This document shows, piece after piece, positions 42,058 to 55,710 of a stretch of 64,000 bases of DNA. Source of the DNA: Thecamonas trahens ATCC 50062 (taxonomy: Eukaryota > Apusozoa > Apusomonadida > Apusomonadidae); assembly GCF_000142905.1 (NCBI RefSeq), contig NW_013657659.1:20233-84232 (forward strand), written 5' to 3'. The translations under genes were made by a program, and so were the position numbers. The first letter of the stretch is position 1, and every line of letters starts with the position of its first letter. Under the pieces are notes generated by a model. It did no database searches. It was not told where the DNA came from and saw only the letters and a program-made list of their open reading frames with translations.

Positions 42058-45000
42058 ATGTTTGAGGGAATGGTGGCGGGTCTACTGACCAAGTACTTGG
42101 GAGACTTTGTAGACAATATTGACCCCAAGCAGTTGTCCATCTCTATCTGGGGAGGTACGTCATCTCCATGTTTTGTTGTCCTGTCACATGCGGTGACGGC
42201 GGCGGCTAGTGTTGCTTTTCCCTCTCATCCATCCCCCAAACTTACGACCTTTTTCCGAGCACATGCTACCCGCTTGCACCACAGGTGACGTTGTCCTGCA
42301 CGACCTGAACCTCAAGCCGGACGCTCTGGCTTCCCTAGAGCTCCCGGTTACAGTCATTCGTGGTGTCATTGGCTCGCTCGTTCTCAAGGCCGACTGGAAG
42401 AACCTCAAGTCCAAGCCGGTCGTCGCCGAGCTCTCGGACGTCTACGTTGTCGCTGGGCCAAAGGCTGCCGAGCCGTACGACGAAAAGACCGAGAACGCCA
42501 AGGCCCAGGCGGCCAAGCAGGCTCAGCTTGTGGCGCTGGAGGATGCCAAGGCCCAGGCTGCGGCGGCCCGCGCTGGTCAGACGCCTGAAGAGCCGGCAGA
42601 CACCTTTACCTCGCGGCTCACCGCCAAGGTCGTCGACAACATCCAGGTCTCCATCCGCAACATCCACATCCGGTACGAGGACGACGTGACCAACCCAGAC
42701 GCTCCCTTTGCCTGCGGCATTACGCTCGAGAACCTCTCGGCGTACTCGACCGACGAGAATTGGGAGCGCAAGTTTCTCGAGGGCGACCATCCGCTCGTCC
42801 ACAAGGTTGTCGACCTCCGCAACCTCGGTGTGTACTGGAACCCGACGCCGCCGGGCGTCCAGCCACGATTTGTGGGTGCTGTTCCGCCTGCGCGATTTGC
42901 GCACTCCATGGGCGCCCTTGTCCCGCGCGTCGGTGCGCCAGTCGGCCACCACTACCTCGTCCGCCCCATCTCCGGCACCACCCACCTCATTCTCAACAAG
43001 CGGACCCGCCCGGACATGGCCGTGCCCAAGATCCAGGTCACCATCGAGCTCGACGCCCTGCAGGTCGAGATGGAGGAGGACCAGTTTGGCTCGGCCATGG
43101 CCCTCTCGCAGGGCTTTTCACTCTACTCGCGCGGCTACAAATACCGCAAACACAAGCCGGCCTCTCGCCCCACAAACGGCGCAGAGTGGTGGGCCCTGGC
43201 TCGCGAGTGCGTCCTTGCAGACGTCCGTGCAAACTCACTCTCGTGGTCGCCGGCCTTCTTCAACCAGCGCATCTCGGACAAGCGCATGTACGTCAAGCTC
43301 TATTCCAAGCACAAGCTCGAGCCGACCAAGATGACCAAGCAGGAGGAGAAGACCCTCGCCATCCTCGAGTCGCGCCTCCTCTTTGACGACATCCGCTACT
43401 TCCGCTCCATTGCAGACGCCCAGATCAAGGACGAGCTCGACGCCCGCGCAGAAGCCAAAAAGGCCTCGTCTGGTGGCTGGTTCTCCGGCTGGTTCGGCGG
43501 CGGAGGGAGTGTCGAGAAGAAGAAGGACAAGGCCAAAGACAAGGCCAAGGCCAAGGGCAAGGGCAAGAGCAAGGGCGAACCGGCAGCTGCCTCGTCCGAC
43601 GCCTCGGGCTCGGCCCTCGCCCTCTCCGACGAGCAGCGTGCCTTCCTCTACTCGGCCATCGACTATGAAGACGGCGAGATGCACGAGACCGAAGTTCCGC
43701 CGGGCTATGTCCACACCAAGGCCACCTTTAGCCTCGGCACTTTCTCCATCTCGCTCAAGCAGGACGAGTCGGCGCCGCTCACCACCACTGCCCTCAACGG
43801 CCTTGTCGTCGACTACAAGCAGCGGCCCGCCAACATGGAGGCTCGTGTCCGCATTGCCGAGCTCTCCGTCTCGGACGAGTTTACCCCGACACCCGCTACC
43901 CGCTCATCGTGTCGACGCCGCCGCCGCCGCCGGGCGTCGACCGCTCGGTCGTCCCGCTCATTGACCTCTTCTACGAGCAGACCCCGCTCGACAAGCACGC
44001 CGACATGGTGGTCAAGCTCTCGGCCCGCCCGCTTGATGTAGTGTACAACGCCGGCTTTGTCACCCGCATCTCCACCATGTTCACCGCCGCAGCCGGCGCA
44101 GACTCAGCCGAGGCCCTCGACGACCTCTCCAAGGCCTACCAATACCAAGTCGACTCGCTTCGCCTCTCAGCCGCCAACAACATTGCCTACGCCGTGGAGA
44201 ACCACACCACCACCGATCTACAGCTCGACGTCGCCGCCCCGCACATCCTCGTCCCATGCTCTATGACCGACGAGACCACAAAGATGCTGGTTGTTGACCT
44301 CGGCAAGCTCTCGGCCCACTCGCAACTTGTTCCGCCGGGCGAGTCCAAGTCCGCCGCCGAGCTGAACGCCCTCTCCTCTGACGACCCGGCGCTGTACGAC
44401 ATCATTAACGTCGCCCTCCACGACGTCCGCGTCCTCGTCACTGACACATCCCGGGTCCCTCTCGATGTGCTCATGTCCCGGGTCCCGACCTCGACTGGCG
44501 ACGACGGCGACGACCTGCTCCGCCACGAGTTCCTCGTCCGCTCGTTCGAGCTCTCGGCCCAGGTCGCCAATTGTGTCCTCCCGTCTAATCCCAAGTTTAC
44601 CAAGGTCAAGGTCGAGGGCTCGCTGCCGTCGCTGGCCGTCGAGGCCTCAACCCACAAGGTCCGCGACCTGATGGCGATTTTAGACGCAGTGGCAGCCGCC
44701 GCCGGCCCGCCGGTGCCTGCCCTTGCTGCCGACCCGCTCGCGCTCGGCGACGAGGGACTCGACGGCGCACCAACTGCGGCGCAGGCGGCTGCTGACGCCG
44801 CTTACGCCGCAGAGGTGGTCGACCACGCCGCAGAGTTGGAGCGCGCCCATGAGGAAGCTGCTGCCGCTGCTGCCCAGGCAGAGGAGATCCGCGACATCGA
44901 CATCCTTGTCCAGCGCCAGCTCATGTTCATCGACTTTGTCATTCACTCGATTGACGTCACGCTCCTCGACGACTTTGACCCGGCCACTCAGGGCCGGACT

Positions 45001-48000
45001 GACGAGCCACGGCCGATTCTCGCTGCACGCCTCGGCGGCGTAGCCGCACTCTACACTCAGCGGCCGTTTGACATGCAGGTCAACCTCGGCGTCTCGAGCC
45101 TCGCTGTCGACGATCTGGTGGGCGCGCCGGGCTCGCCGCCGCTCATTGGCTCGTCGACCACCGGCGCAGCGTCGGAGCTCACCATCCTCAACGTGGTGTA
45201 CGTGGCGGTCCAGAAAGACTGCCCGGTCTTTATCACCACCTTTGACTCCACCGAGACCGCCATCGACGTCAACATGAACCAGCTCCGGATCCGTGTCAAT
45301 CCGGATACCATCCATGAGGCACTGCTGTGGAACACGTACGCCTTTCCGCCGGCGGTTGAGGCCGAGTCAGGCGAGCTACGCGCCCGCTCGCTCTCGGTCT
45401 CGGGCACCGCTGCCGAGGTCCGCGACGACCTTTCGTCCGTCTCGGGCGCGTCGACCCTAGTCTCGCGTGCCGCCACCATGCTCTCGTACGTCGGCTGGGG
45501 CGGCCCAGCTGCCACCGCCGAGGAGCTGGCCAAGCAAAAGGCCGCCGCTCGCCGCGAACACGACCGGCTCATGCGGGCGCAGGCCAAGTACATCGAGGAG
45601 GCCGGCCTGGCTACGTCGGTTCCGAGTGGACCAGGCGTCCTCGGCGCCTCGCCCACCACCTTTGCCATCGGCTCGCCGCAGATGCACGGTGACGATGTGT
45701 TCTTCAACACCGACGCAGACGTGGCCACCGCGCCGGCCTTTGACCCCGTTGTTATGCGTGTCCGCGCCCGGCTCGATGGCGTCGTCATTACCCTTGCCCG
45801 CCGCGACAACGCCGGCGACCTGGCCACCGTCGGCCTCGGCGCGTCGAATGTGACTTACCACCAACGGCCGGTGACCATGGAGGCAGTGGGCGCGCTCGGT
45901 GCGCTCTCGCTTCGTGACTGCTCGTCGCAGGGCACAAAGTACACCGACGTGCTCTCTATCGACGGCGACAAGGTCCTCACCTTTGCGTACAACACCTTTG
46001 ACGAGGACGCCGCAGACTACCCAGGCTATCAGACCAAAGTCTACGCCCGGATGGCCTCGGTCCGGCTCGTCTACCTCAACCGGTTCATCACCGACCTCCT
46101 CACTTACAACACCGTCACGGTGGGGCGAATGCTCGACGTGGAAGAGGCTGCCACGGCAGCAGCCGCGACCGCGCGCGAGCAAGCCGCATCGATCACGGTG
46201 GTCCCGGCCGCTGCGGCGGCGCCTGCTATTGCCGTCCAGCCTCCGCGGGCTCGGGCGGAGAGCTCTGCAAAGGCTGGGCCTTCAGGCGCTGCACACAACG
46301 AGGCTACTGGCACACCGGTCATCTCCAAGATGAAGCTCGACGTCGTCCTTATCTCGCCGACCATCATCATGCCGCGGGCCTCGTACTGCGACGACGTGCT
46401 GGTCCTGGACCTCGGCGAGGTTGCGATCGAAAACGATTTCGAGGACTACGACGCCGAGTCCGACGTGGTTATGGACGTCATGTCGATTTCGATCACCCAG
46501 ATGCGGCTGCTGATGGGTGAGGCGTCGGCACCGGACAACTGGCGCAACCTCCTTGCCGACGCCTCGCTCTCCCTGACCGTCAAGCAGTCACTCTGCCCGT
46601 GGGTCAAGTCGGTCCCGCCAATGATCATTGCCGGCTACTCGCCCAAGATGAAGCTTGTGCTGGAGCAGCGCGACTATGTGCTGCTCACAGTAGTGGCGTC
46701 CGAGAACATGGCAGAGATTCCAGCCGACGCCGCCGACGACGTCGCCTTGGCAGCCAAGATGGCCGCTGAGATCGCCGCCAAGAACGAGGCCGCCGAGGCT
46801 GCCCGCAAGGCTGCGCGCGAAAAGGCAAAGAAGCGCGACGCCTTGGTTGCCGCCCGCCGCGCCGAGCATTCGGCCAACACGCTGGGCGTGCCAGGCTCGC
46901 CTCCGCCGGCCGCCAACACGCCGGCGCCGGCCGCAGACAGCGAGACACCGACCTTCCTTACCATGCTTGTCGACGCTATTGTCATCGACGAGCTGGAGCT
47001 CGAGCTGTTCAAGGGCCACGCGTCGATCGCGTCGCTGATGCTTTCCAACGTCGACGTCAAGTACTGGACAGACTCGGACGAAGTCATGGTCGCCGACGTC
47101 TCTGTTTTTGCCATCACTGTCCGCGACACCCGCGCCGGCGGCGACGACGTCTCGGTCCACCGTGACATTCTAGCGTATGTGGCCGACATCGAGTCGCCGC
47201 AGCTGACTGTCAACTACACCGCGCAGCCGAACGGTGACTCGCACATTGTGCTTGGCCTCGCCAAGCCGCGCGGCGTCATCGTCTTTGACGCCGTCTTTGC
47301 GCTGCAAGACTACTTTGCACCGCCGCTCGACATTATCGATCCGGCCAAGTCGTTTGCCGATGCCAACGAGTACGAGTACGAGTACGAGTACGCGTACGAC
47401 GGCGGCGACGAGTACGCAGCATCGCCTGGCGACGACGAGGCTTCCCACGACGGGTCGGACGAGTTCTTCGACACCTCGGCCGAGCCGGTGGTGACCCGAA
47501 GCCGGACCCGAGCTCGGGTCCGCAAGCCGTCGCGGGCTGAGGCTGGCAAGAGCGCGGCCGGCGACGCAAGCAACGATGCCACCACGCCGGCGCCGCTGGC
47601 GAGCACCAAGCCAGCCTACGATCCAGTGATGACGATGGCAATCTCGATTGTCGAGCCCGAGTTCTGCCTGGTGGAGAGCCCAACGGCGGTCGACACCAAG
47701 GCGCTAGTCCTCGGCTTTTCGCTGGACATGGACTACCTCGGCGTTGCCGGGCCCAAACCGCGGATGGCAATCGATGCCCGGCTTCGCGGGCTGGACATTA
47801 TCAAGTGCAAGCTCTCGGCGCGCGAGACGACCGAGCTTGTGCTCATGGAGCCGTGCAACCTGACCGCCAAGTACGATGTTGAGTCGCGGCTAGAGGAGCT
47901 GACTCGGCTGCAGCGGCTGGCGCTTGTGGCGCCGGCGCCGACCCCGGCGCCAGGAACGGACCCCGAGAACGGCGGGGCGGGCGCGTCGGCGCCGGCCAAG

Positions 48001-51000
48001 GCCTCGGCGTCGGGCGCCGTCGGGTCGGCAGCTCAGCTTGGGCAGGCTCTGCCGACGTATGTGACCGAGACTGAGATCGAGGCCAAGCTGGACGCTATCG
48101 ACCTTCGGATTGCCTACCGCGACTACCTGCTGATCAATGCCATCATGGCGACGCTCTCGCCGGCCCCGGTCGAGAACGGGAGCGCGGACGATGCAAAGGC
48201 CGACTGCGGAGATACTACCACGCTGAGTGATGCGATCAATGCCAACCAGATCGAGACGGTCGACGCAGACGCAGTGATGGCAGACGTAGAGGACGACGCT
48301 ATGGACCTGGACCTGGACAACTTCTTGATCGGGTCCGAGGCGTCGGGCTCGGATGACGGGCGCGCGTGCAAGGCCGAATTTGGCGTCAAGCCTGCGGCGG
48401 AGCTGACGCCTGCGGCCCGCGACGCTGGAGCCGTGGCAGAGGTATTTGTGGAGAAGCTCAACGCGGAGGTTGTGGCGCTCCGGGCGGTGGTCATCAACGA
48501 CCGGCTGGCCGGGCAGGAGACACCACTGGTCGACTTTCGGATTCGGACGGTGCAGGCAGCAGTCACCAACTGGTCGTCGAACATGGACGCGCGGGTTGCG
48601 CTTGCGCTCACCTCGGACTACTACAACAACAAGCTTGCGCTGTGGGAGCCCATGGTGGAGCAGTGGGGCCTCATCGCGCACGTTACGTCGACGGTGGAGC
48701 CGGAGGCGATGCACATCCACGTAGAGGCGCCTGCAGTCCTCAACGTGACGGTGACACATACGTTTGTGGAGGCCATGTACAAGGTCTCGTACATGCTTGC
48801 CGAGGAGGATGCTGCGAGCTCGGAGAGCGTGGCGGCCGACGTGCCGTTTGAGCCGTACCGCATTGTCAACGCCACCGGCGCTTCGGTCAAGTACTGGCTG
48901 GCGGCGGACGAGGTCCGGCGGCTGCCGATTTTTGGCGCAGAGCCGTTTGACTTTAAGGCTGCAGTGGCGTCGGGCGCGCTTTCGAGCGGCAACGACGCCG
49001 GCGAGAGCGGTCGGTCGTATGGCATCGACCGGCCGCACTACATTGTGGTCCGGGTTGCTGGTTTTGGTGACGTGACGCAGATTCCAGTCGACCGGGTCGG
49101 CGAGTACCGGTACACGCTGGTGCCGCGGACGAGCTCACGAGCAGGCAAGGTCGAAGCCGAGCGGCCGCCGATCATGCTCGAGGTCCGTGTTGCGCTTGAG
49201 GGCGATACCAAGGTGGTGACACTGCTCTCGATGGTGCGGGTGGTGAACAAGACGGTGATGCCGATGTCGATCCGGCTCGACTGCCCTGACATGAAACCTG
49301 TGGTGCTGCCTCCGCTTGCGCCCGAGGGCGAGACTTGCCTGCCGATCCACCTTGCCCACTCGGCGCGGGTCAAGGTGCGGCCGGCGGCCGGGGCCATTGT
49401 GCCGGGTAGCAAGTCTGCCCACCACTGGCCGGAGATGAGCTTTGCGTGGACCGACTACGAGGAGCATGTGTCGCGAAAAGACAACGGCGAGCGGCCGTGG
49501 TACGGGTACATGGGTGGCGAGACGCGAGCGTCAGCCCTGGAGGAGACGGCCGCGAACGGGATGGGCTCGGTGCTGGACCCAGACTGGTCTGTGGTGGTCA
49601 TGATCACTCGCAACTCTGCGGTGGAGGAGGGCATGATGTCGAGCGTGCCAGCCTCGCTCCCGCACCACACCCTCACGCTCTCGCCGCCGCTAGTTCTGCA
49701 GGGAGTGGTGCCCGGGGCGATGGAGTTCCAGCTGGAAGACGCCGAGTCCGAGCACGCGCTGGAGGGCGAGCTTGCCGAGGGCGAGGAGGTCCACGTCTAC
49801 GGCCTCCACCTAGGGCACCCGATCCTGCTTCGGGTGCGGATTCCGAGCCTCGGCTACCACGAGTGGTCCGAGTCTGCCGTGGTCTTTGCCAAGCCAGCGA
49901 CCAAGAGTCTTGGCTTTACGCGGACGCCCAAGACAGATCCATTTGTGGTCCTCCACGATGGCGCGGGACGCGAGCTCAAGCTCGAGCTGCTGCGCCGCAA
50001 GACAGCCGGTGGCGGTGGGCGGCACGTGGGCGTGTTTGCACCGTATTGGATCCTCAACCAGTCGCACCTGCCGTTGACGGTGACTCAGGAGCACGGATTC
50101 AACAACAAGCACACCGAGGTTGCGGGTCTGCCTGGCGGAGGGCTTCCGCATGGCGAGCTGCTGATGACCGCCTTCCCAGAGGCCGGCCTGCTCAAGCGCA
50201 AGCTTGCAATTCGGGTGGGCGGCGAGTCCAAGTTTAGCAAGTCGTTCTCGATCGATGCGGTGGGCTCGGTCGGTGTGGTACAGGTCAAGGGCATGGCGCT
50301 GCCGGAAGTGGCTGAGGCTGAGGCTGAGGCTGAGACCGAGACCAAGGACACGGCTGAAGGCAAGGCCGAGACCGAGGCCGAGGCCAGCGGCGATGATGCA
50401 TGTGTCGAGCGGGCGACGGCGCTGTTCGAGTTTGGCGTGTCGGTGACGACCGGGACGGGGCCGTTTGCAGTTGTCAAGCAGGTGACTGTGGCGCCGCGGT
50501 TCGTCATTGTTAACCGGGTGGCAGACTTTGGGGTGCGTGTGCAGCAGGTAGGCGCGCCGGAGGGAACTGGAGTCCCTGTTGCGGCAGGCGGGCGGACGCC
50601 GTTCCACTGGGTCTCTTCCAAGCTCAAGCGGCATGTGTCGCTGGTGGTGGAGGGCGCCGGGTGGCTGCCATCGGGCCCGTTCTCGATCGATGACCTGGGC
50701 GTGTTTGGGCTCAAGTGCTACAACGAAGAGACGGACATGGTGTACATTTTCTCTGTGGAGGTCAAGCTCGTGGGCGCGAGTGTGTACGTGGTCGTTTCGC
50801 CCGATACGGGCACTGCGCCGTTTATGCTGGAGAACATGTCGTCGCTGCCGATCTTCTGCTGGCAAGACGGCCACCCTGAGCTCGGGCTGGAGCTTGGACC
50901 GCTCTGCCGGATGCCGTACGCATGGGACGCGCCTGCATCGAAGCGGCGGCTGTGGGTGGCGTTTGGCGACATGGCGAGTGAGGAGGCTGTCGACGCGCGG

Positions 51001-53142
51001 ATTGCGGTTGCCGAGTCGACATCCAAGGCGACACGTGTCAAGGCAAAGATCAAGGCGCGGCTCAAGGCGCAGCGTGGGGTGAAGAGCTACAACCTCTCGC
51101 GGTTCAAGCACTACAAGCCGTACAAGATCGGGTCGGGCCTTCCGCGGGCTGTGGTGGACATTTTCCCCGACGGGCCGACACGGGTGTTCCGGGTCATGGA
51201 CAAGGGCTCGAAGCTTGCGGCGCTGTCAGCGGCGGTCCGTGCGCCGGACTTTGACGACGAGACCGAGTACGAGGAGTCTGTGGCGTCGTCTTCTGTGGTG
51301 GGCTCGGGCGATGTGGCAGCCCTGCGGCCGGAGGAGCAGGAGGAAGTGATGTCGTTTGGCGTGACGGCAGACATCGCGGGCGTAGCGGTGTCTGTGGTCG
51401 ACGCCCAGCCGACTGAGATCCTGTACTTCGGGCTTGAGAGTATTGCGGCCAACTATTCGGTGTCGAACATGTACGAGCGGCTGGAGGTGCTTGTGGCCAA
51501 CGTCCAGCTGGACAACGCACTCGGCCTCGCGCAATACCCTGTCGTCCTTGGCCCGCGGCTGGACAAGCTCGGTGAGAAGCCTGTGGTGACGCTCGGGTAC
51601 ACCAAGTCGGTCAAGTATCCAGACATCCAGTACTACCATCAGGCGTCGTTCCTGCTTCAGGAGATGAACCTGATGGTGGAGGAGGCGTGGTTGAGTCGGG
51701 TGCTCGCCTTTGTGTCGACGCTGCCCGAGGCACCGACGCCTCCGACGGGCGAAGGCGATGGAGACTCTGGTCCAGGCCCGATGTCTGTCTCGCAGGCGTT
51801 CATTGCGGCAGCGGCGGAAGAGGTGGGTGTGGAGCAGAGCGGCGCGGCGCTGTTCTACTTTCAGACGCTGCTGCTGAACCCGATCAAAATTAACGTGACG
51901 TACTCGTCGTCTGCGCTCGGTGACGATGAGGGGTCGTCGTCGGATGGCGCCGGAAACGGCAATGACGACGAGGTCGGCGGCTCGATGTCGGTTCTTCACG
52001 CTCTCGGGTTCACCTTTGCCAACGTGGACGCCGCGCCGCTCAAGTTCAACCTGCTCATGCTGGAGCACGTGTTCGAGTCGCAGAACGAGGTTGTGTCGCG
52101 GATCACTACGCACTATGTGATGCAGGGCGTGGCCGAGTCGTACAAGCTGATCGGGTCTGTGGAGGTGCTTGGCAACCCGGTGGGCCTGTTCAACAACCTG
52201 GGCACCGGCGTGGCCGACTTTTTCGTAGAGCCCGCCAAGGGCATCACCCAGTCGCCGCGCGAGTTTGGCAAGGGTCTTGGGCGTGGGACAAGCTCACTGC
52301 TCAAGAACTCTGTGTACGGCGTGTTCAACTCGGCGGCGGCAGTAACCGGGACCGTGGGGCGCGGGCTGGGATACCTCACCCTTGACGACGAGTATATCGA
52401 GCGGCGTGCGCGCGCGGAGCGAAACAAGCCCAAGCACGTGGGTGACGGTCTCAAGCAGGGCTTTACAGCGTTTGGGCGCGGCATCTTTGAAGGTGTGACC
52501 GGCATTGCATACCAGCCGTACAAGGGCGCCAAAAAGGCCGGCTTCAAGGGCTTTGTCAAGGGCATGGGCAAGGGCGTGACTGGGCTGCTCTTCAAGCCTG
52601 TGGCGGGAGCGCTCGATCTTGTGACCAAGACAGCGGAGGGTATCCGCAACACAGCAACGTACTTTGACGCCAAGGCGGCGCGGCTCCGGCCGCCGCGGTA
52701 CATTGGCCCCGACGGGCGGCTACTGGCGTACTCGCCGGTAGCGGCGTACGGGCAGGATCTGCTGGACACGGCTAAGGGCGGTGATTTGGTTAAGACTGAC
52801 CACTATGTGTTCCACGCTGAACTGTACAACCGCAAGGGCCACTACGTGGTTGTTTCTGATAAGCACCTGCTCATGGTGCAGCCGAAGAAGCGCGAGACGT
52901 CAACCGACTGGGTCTGGCCGCTCGCCGGCCTCGTCTCGGTTGAGCTGGAAGGCGACACAGTGACCGTCACCGGCTCGACGCTCGACCTCGCGAACAAGGT
53001 CGCCGACAAGGTGCTCAAGACCAAACCGAAGCAGCTGCATCTGCAAATGATTGACGATAAGACGGCCGTTTGGCTTGCGAACCGGATTGAGCTTGCGCGG
53101 GATGCGTGGCTCGTGGCGCGGAGTGGCGCCGTGATGGCGTAA
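42058..53142 (+). CDS. VPS13: VPS13 lipid-transfer protein
   Basis: Exon 1 is 42058-42154 (MFEGMVAGLLTKYLGDFVDNIDPKQLSISIWG), with a 130-nt GTACGT...CACAG intron (phase 1), and exon 2 is 42285-53142. One T must be added to TTT 43880-43882 (SVSDEFYPDTRYPLIV); the rest is open for 3077 codons. The total is 3651 aa, typical of VPS13. The N-terminal chorein domain is clear (WKNLKSKPVVAELSDVYVVAGPK). It is followed by the long repeating-beta-groove region with inserted acidic/Ala linkers, including EYEYEYEYAY, then the VAB/SHR-BD region (PYRIVNATG, ...NKTVMPMSIRLDC, PYWILNQSHLPL, RFVIVNRV), and a C-terminal ATG_C/PH-like end (LGNPVGLFNNLGTGVADFF, GVTGIAYQPYKGAKKAG, DHYVFHAELYNRKGHYVVVS). VPS13 bridges organelle membranes and moves phospholipids. 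Confidence 0.96.
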
Positions 53143-53468
53143 AACCATCGTAGAATCTTCTATGGAAGGCAGAATCTCTCCAGCCAAACCCCTCATCCAG
53201 GTAATTGCATCTGCATCACACAACTACCTTCCCCTCAACACATTCTGTACACTCCAACGCCATCTACATACCTCACTCATTCCTCTGTCCCATCCAATCG
53301 CTCTCCTCTCCTCCTCGAACAGCCTCCAGTACGGCAACAAGAGGCCGAGTTGAGCCGGAAACGACAAACACTCGCATCCACCGCGCGCATGACGGCTCGT
53401 GACAGCCAGCTCCCACCACGTTCTTGTCCACGCTCTCCCCGCTCCACCGCTCTCTATCACTCATCCAC
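53143..53468. other. Short intergenic gap VPS13 / FMO-like gene
   Basis: 326 bp, pyrimidine-rich, nothing recognised. The ATG at 53469 (CACATGGAAGG) is the first in frame with the downstream protein. Confidence 0.6.
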
Positions 53469-55244
53469 ATGGAAGGACTCGTAGCCAGCCTGACGTCGAC
53501 GAACATGTTTGAGGCAATTGCCTCGGAACGGACCCGTCTCGCCGGCCAAGGCCTGGCTCTTGCTACGGTCGATGCGCTGTGTCCCGAGATGGAAGCGCGG
53601 TTGCATGCAGTTGAAATTCTTGCGAGTTGCGACAGTGTTGAAAAAGACGTGAGCAAAGGCCGTCTAGTAGCGATCGTGGGCGGCGGGCTGTCTGGATGCG
53701 AAGCTGCGAGGTTGCATGCTGCCGAGGGTGCGTCGGTGATTGTGTTGGAGAAGCGGATCGCATACGGTGGCGTGTGGGCAACGACGGCCAACACAGCGTC
53801 CCGGGTCCAGGTAGACCCGGTCTCCTTCCGTCCGCTCCACGACAGCTCGCCGCTTCCAGACGACGATGAGAGCGATCCGTTTGGTTCGTTCTATCGCTCG
53901 CGGGCAGATGTTCTCGACCAGCTCGCATCTGACATTGAAGGTGCCAACCTCATCGCCCGGACCGTGTTTGGCGTCCATGTGGAGAGCTTTGATCACACTG
54001 ATGATGGAAAGGTGGCGGTGACGGTAGCAGTAGATGACGGGACATGTGCGATTGCTGTCTTTGACGAGCTCCACATCCGCACTGGCTCACTCACTGATCA
54101 TGTCGGCGGCGCCACGGCGCTCGGCCTTGACGACGTGAGCTTTGGTGGCAAAGTGGCACGTGGCATTGCCGATGATGTTGCTTCGAGTGAGCTTGCAGAT
54201 GCCGATGTAGTCATTGTCGGGCTCGGTGCATTTGCGGTGGAGAACGTGCGGCGGAGCCTTGCTGCAGGCGCCAAGAGCATCACTGTCCTCACCCGTCGCG
54301 CCGATAAGCTCCTCTTCCCCGAGGCCGCTACTTACGTCCTTCGCCACGCCCTCAACCAAACGGCAGCCGCCGAGCTTGGACAGGCGCAGCTCGACGCGAT
54401 GTGGGCTCGAGTTCATGGCCTGGTGGCGACAGGCGCAGCGGCGGCTGGCCTCTCAGACCTCCTCCTCAATCCAGACACGGTTGTCGAGATCGACGGCCTC
54501 CCACACTTTGTCTTCTCCAACGGCCTCCCGGCCATGTCGTCTAATGTAGTCTTTCTTGGGGCTGCCTATGGGCTCGTCACCATTTTCGTCGACGAGATCG
54601 CAGCGTTTGCATCCAACGGCTTGGTGACCAAGACCGGGCGCGAGCTCCCTGCCGACGTTGTGCTCACCTGCCTCGGGTTCGGGACCCGCGACTCGCTCCT
54701 CGCCGGCCACACGGTCACTGACGCATGGTTTGTCGACGGACGTGTGACAGTGACACACAACCTCCGCGGCGATCGGGTTAATGGAGCCAACGTCATCGGC
54801 CCGCGCGTCGACGCCTCCAACTTTCTTATCTCTTACTACGAAGATGCAGTCGAGTACGAGCGGACCATCCGCTCGATGTGCGACGATGAGTCGCGCGAGA
54901 TCTATCACGAGATTGCATGCATGGAGCCGATCTCGACTCCTGCTGCTGTTGATGACGTCGACTACTTTACCACCCTGGTATTGTCGAACAAGCTGGAGCG
55001 ATGCTCTGCGCCTCGCATCGCCGCTATCCTCGACGACAACCGCGACAAGCGCGTGGCGCTATATGATCTTGTCCTTCCGGACTGGACCTTCTGGGAGAGG
55101 GATGCCGCAGCCTGGGATCGGATGGCGCGGGAGCTTGCCGGGAGGGTTGGGAAGGATGTCATTCCGTATCCGTATGCCATGGTATGGGGAGAGGGGATGG
55201 CACTGGGACAACATGCTATCCTAGGAGAGGACCATGTCCAATAG
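53469..55244 (+). CDS. FMO-like NAD(P)/FAD oxidoreductase
   Basis: 591 aa, single exon. After ~65 helical residues comes an FAD Rossmann motif (LVAIVGGGLSGCEAARLHAAEG...VLEKRIAYGGVW), where the GGVW follows the usual acidic beta-2 end as in flavin monooxygenases. A second dinucleotide-binding motif (DADVVIVGLGAFAVENVRRSLAAGA...VLTRR) is consistent with NADPH. A conserved CLGFGTRDSLL-type motif precedes the C-terminal domain. The FMO fingerprint FxGxxxHxxxY was not found, so it is FMO-like or an Fe/S-independent flavoprotein rather than a proven monooxygenase. The C-terminal ~120 residues are unassigned. Confidence 0.75.
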   Translation: MEGLVASLTSTNMFEAIASERTRLAGQGLALATVDALCPEMEARLHAVEILASCDSVEKDVSKGRLVAIVGGGLSGCEAARLHAAEGASVIVLEKRIAYGGVWATTANTASRVQVDPVSFRPLHDSSPLPDDDESDPFGSFYRSRADVLDQLASDIEGANLIARTVFGVHVESFDHTDDGKVAVTVAVDDGTCAIAVFDELHIRTGSLTDHVGGATALGLDDVSFGGKVARGIADDVASSELADADVVIVGLGAFAVENVRRSLAAGAKSITVLTRRADKLLFPEAATYVLRHALNQTAAAELGQAQLDAMWARVHGLVATGAAAAGLSDLLLNPDTVVEIDGLPHFVFSNGLPAMSSNVVFLGAAYGLVTIFVDEIAAFASNGLVTKTGRELPADVVLTCLGFGTRDSLLAGHTVTDAWFVDGRVTVTHNLRGDRVNGANVIGPRVDASNFLISYYEDAVEYERTIRSMCDDESREIYHEIACMEPISTPAAVDDVDYFTTLVLSNKLERCSAPRIAAILDDNRDKRVALYDLVLPDWTFWERDAAAWDRMARELAGRVGKDVIPYPYAMVWGEGMALGQHAILGEDHVQ

Positions 55245-55710
55245 GTGATGAACTGCTCATATCAGGGTTATTAATGTATCTACGATCGTCACTACATTTA
55301 AAGTTTTCCTACGAAAGCATCTCGCACACTCATCGCCTCTATGTACTTGCTGTTGTTCATGTACAAAAAGTAGTGCGACGCATGATCGCGCTTTTTTCGT
55401 CTGCGTAACGTCACACTCTGAAACATGATGCTCCTCAAACACTAGCCAAACTGAAGAAGAACCGTATGAAGGGGATACTACCATGACTGCTGCTCAAAGG
55501 CTGAAGATGTTCAAGTTAGAAGGCATTCATTACTACTGTTGCAGATGCTGCCATTGATCGTTCCTGCGCAGAATTCATCAATCAAAAGTTGGAAGGAAGG
55601 GCTTACTGACTACGGCCAGAGTATCCCCTCCCCCCCCCCCCTCTCCCCCTTCTCCCCTCTCACTCGTCCCCCGACAGGCATACCTGTCTCTCTCGACCAA
55701 TCCTCCCACC
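55245..55710. other. Intergenic gap with no gene recognised
   Basis: 466 bp, lower GC than its surroundings, with a C-rich run (55630-55640) close to the next start. No ORF with homology was seen. Confidence 0.6.

Noticed and set aside
43909-44041. VPS13 as two separate genes
   Set aside because: The two frames overlap in the middle of the conserved N-terminal region and one added T joins them as EFYPDTRYPLIV; a second start there is unlikely.
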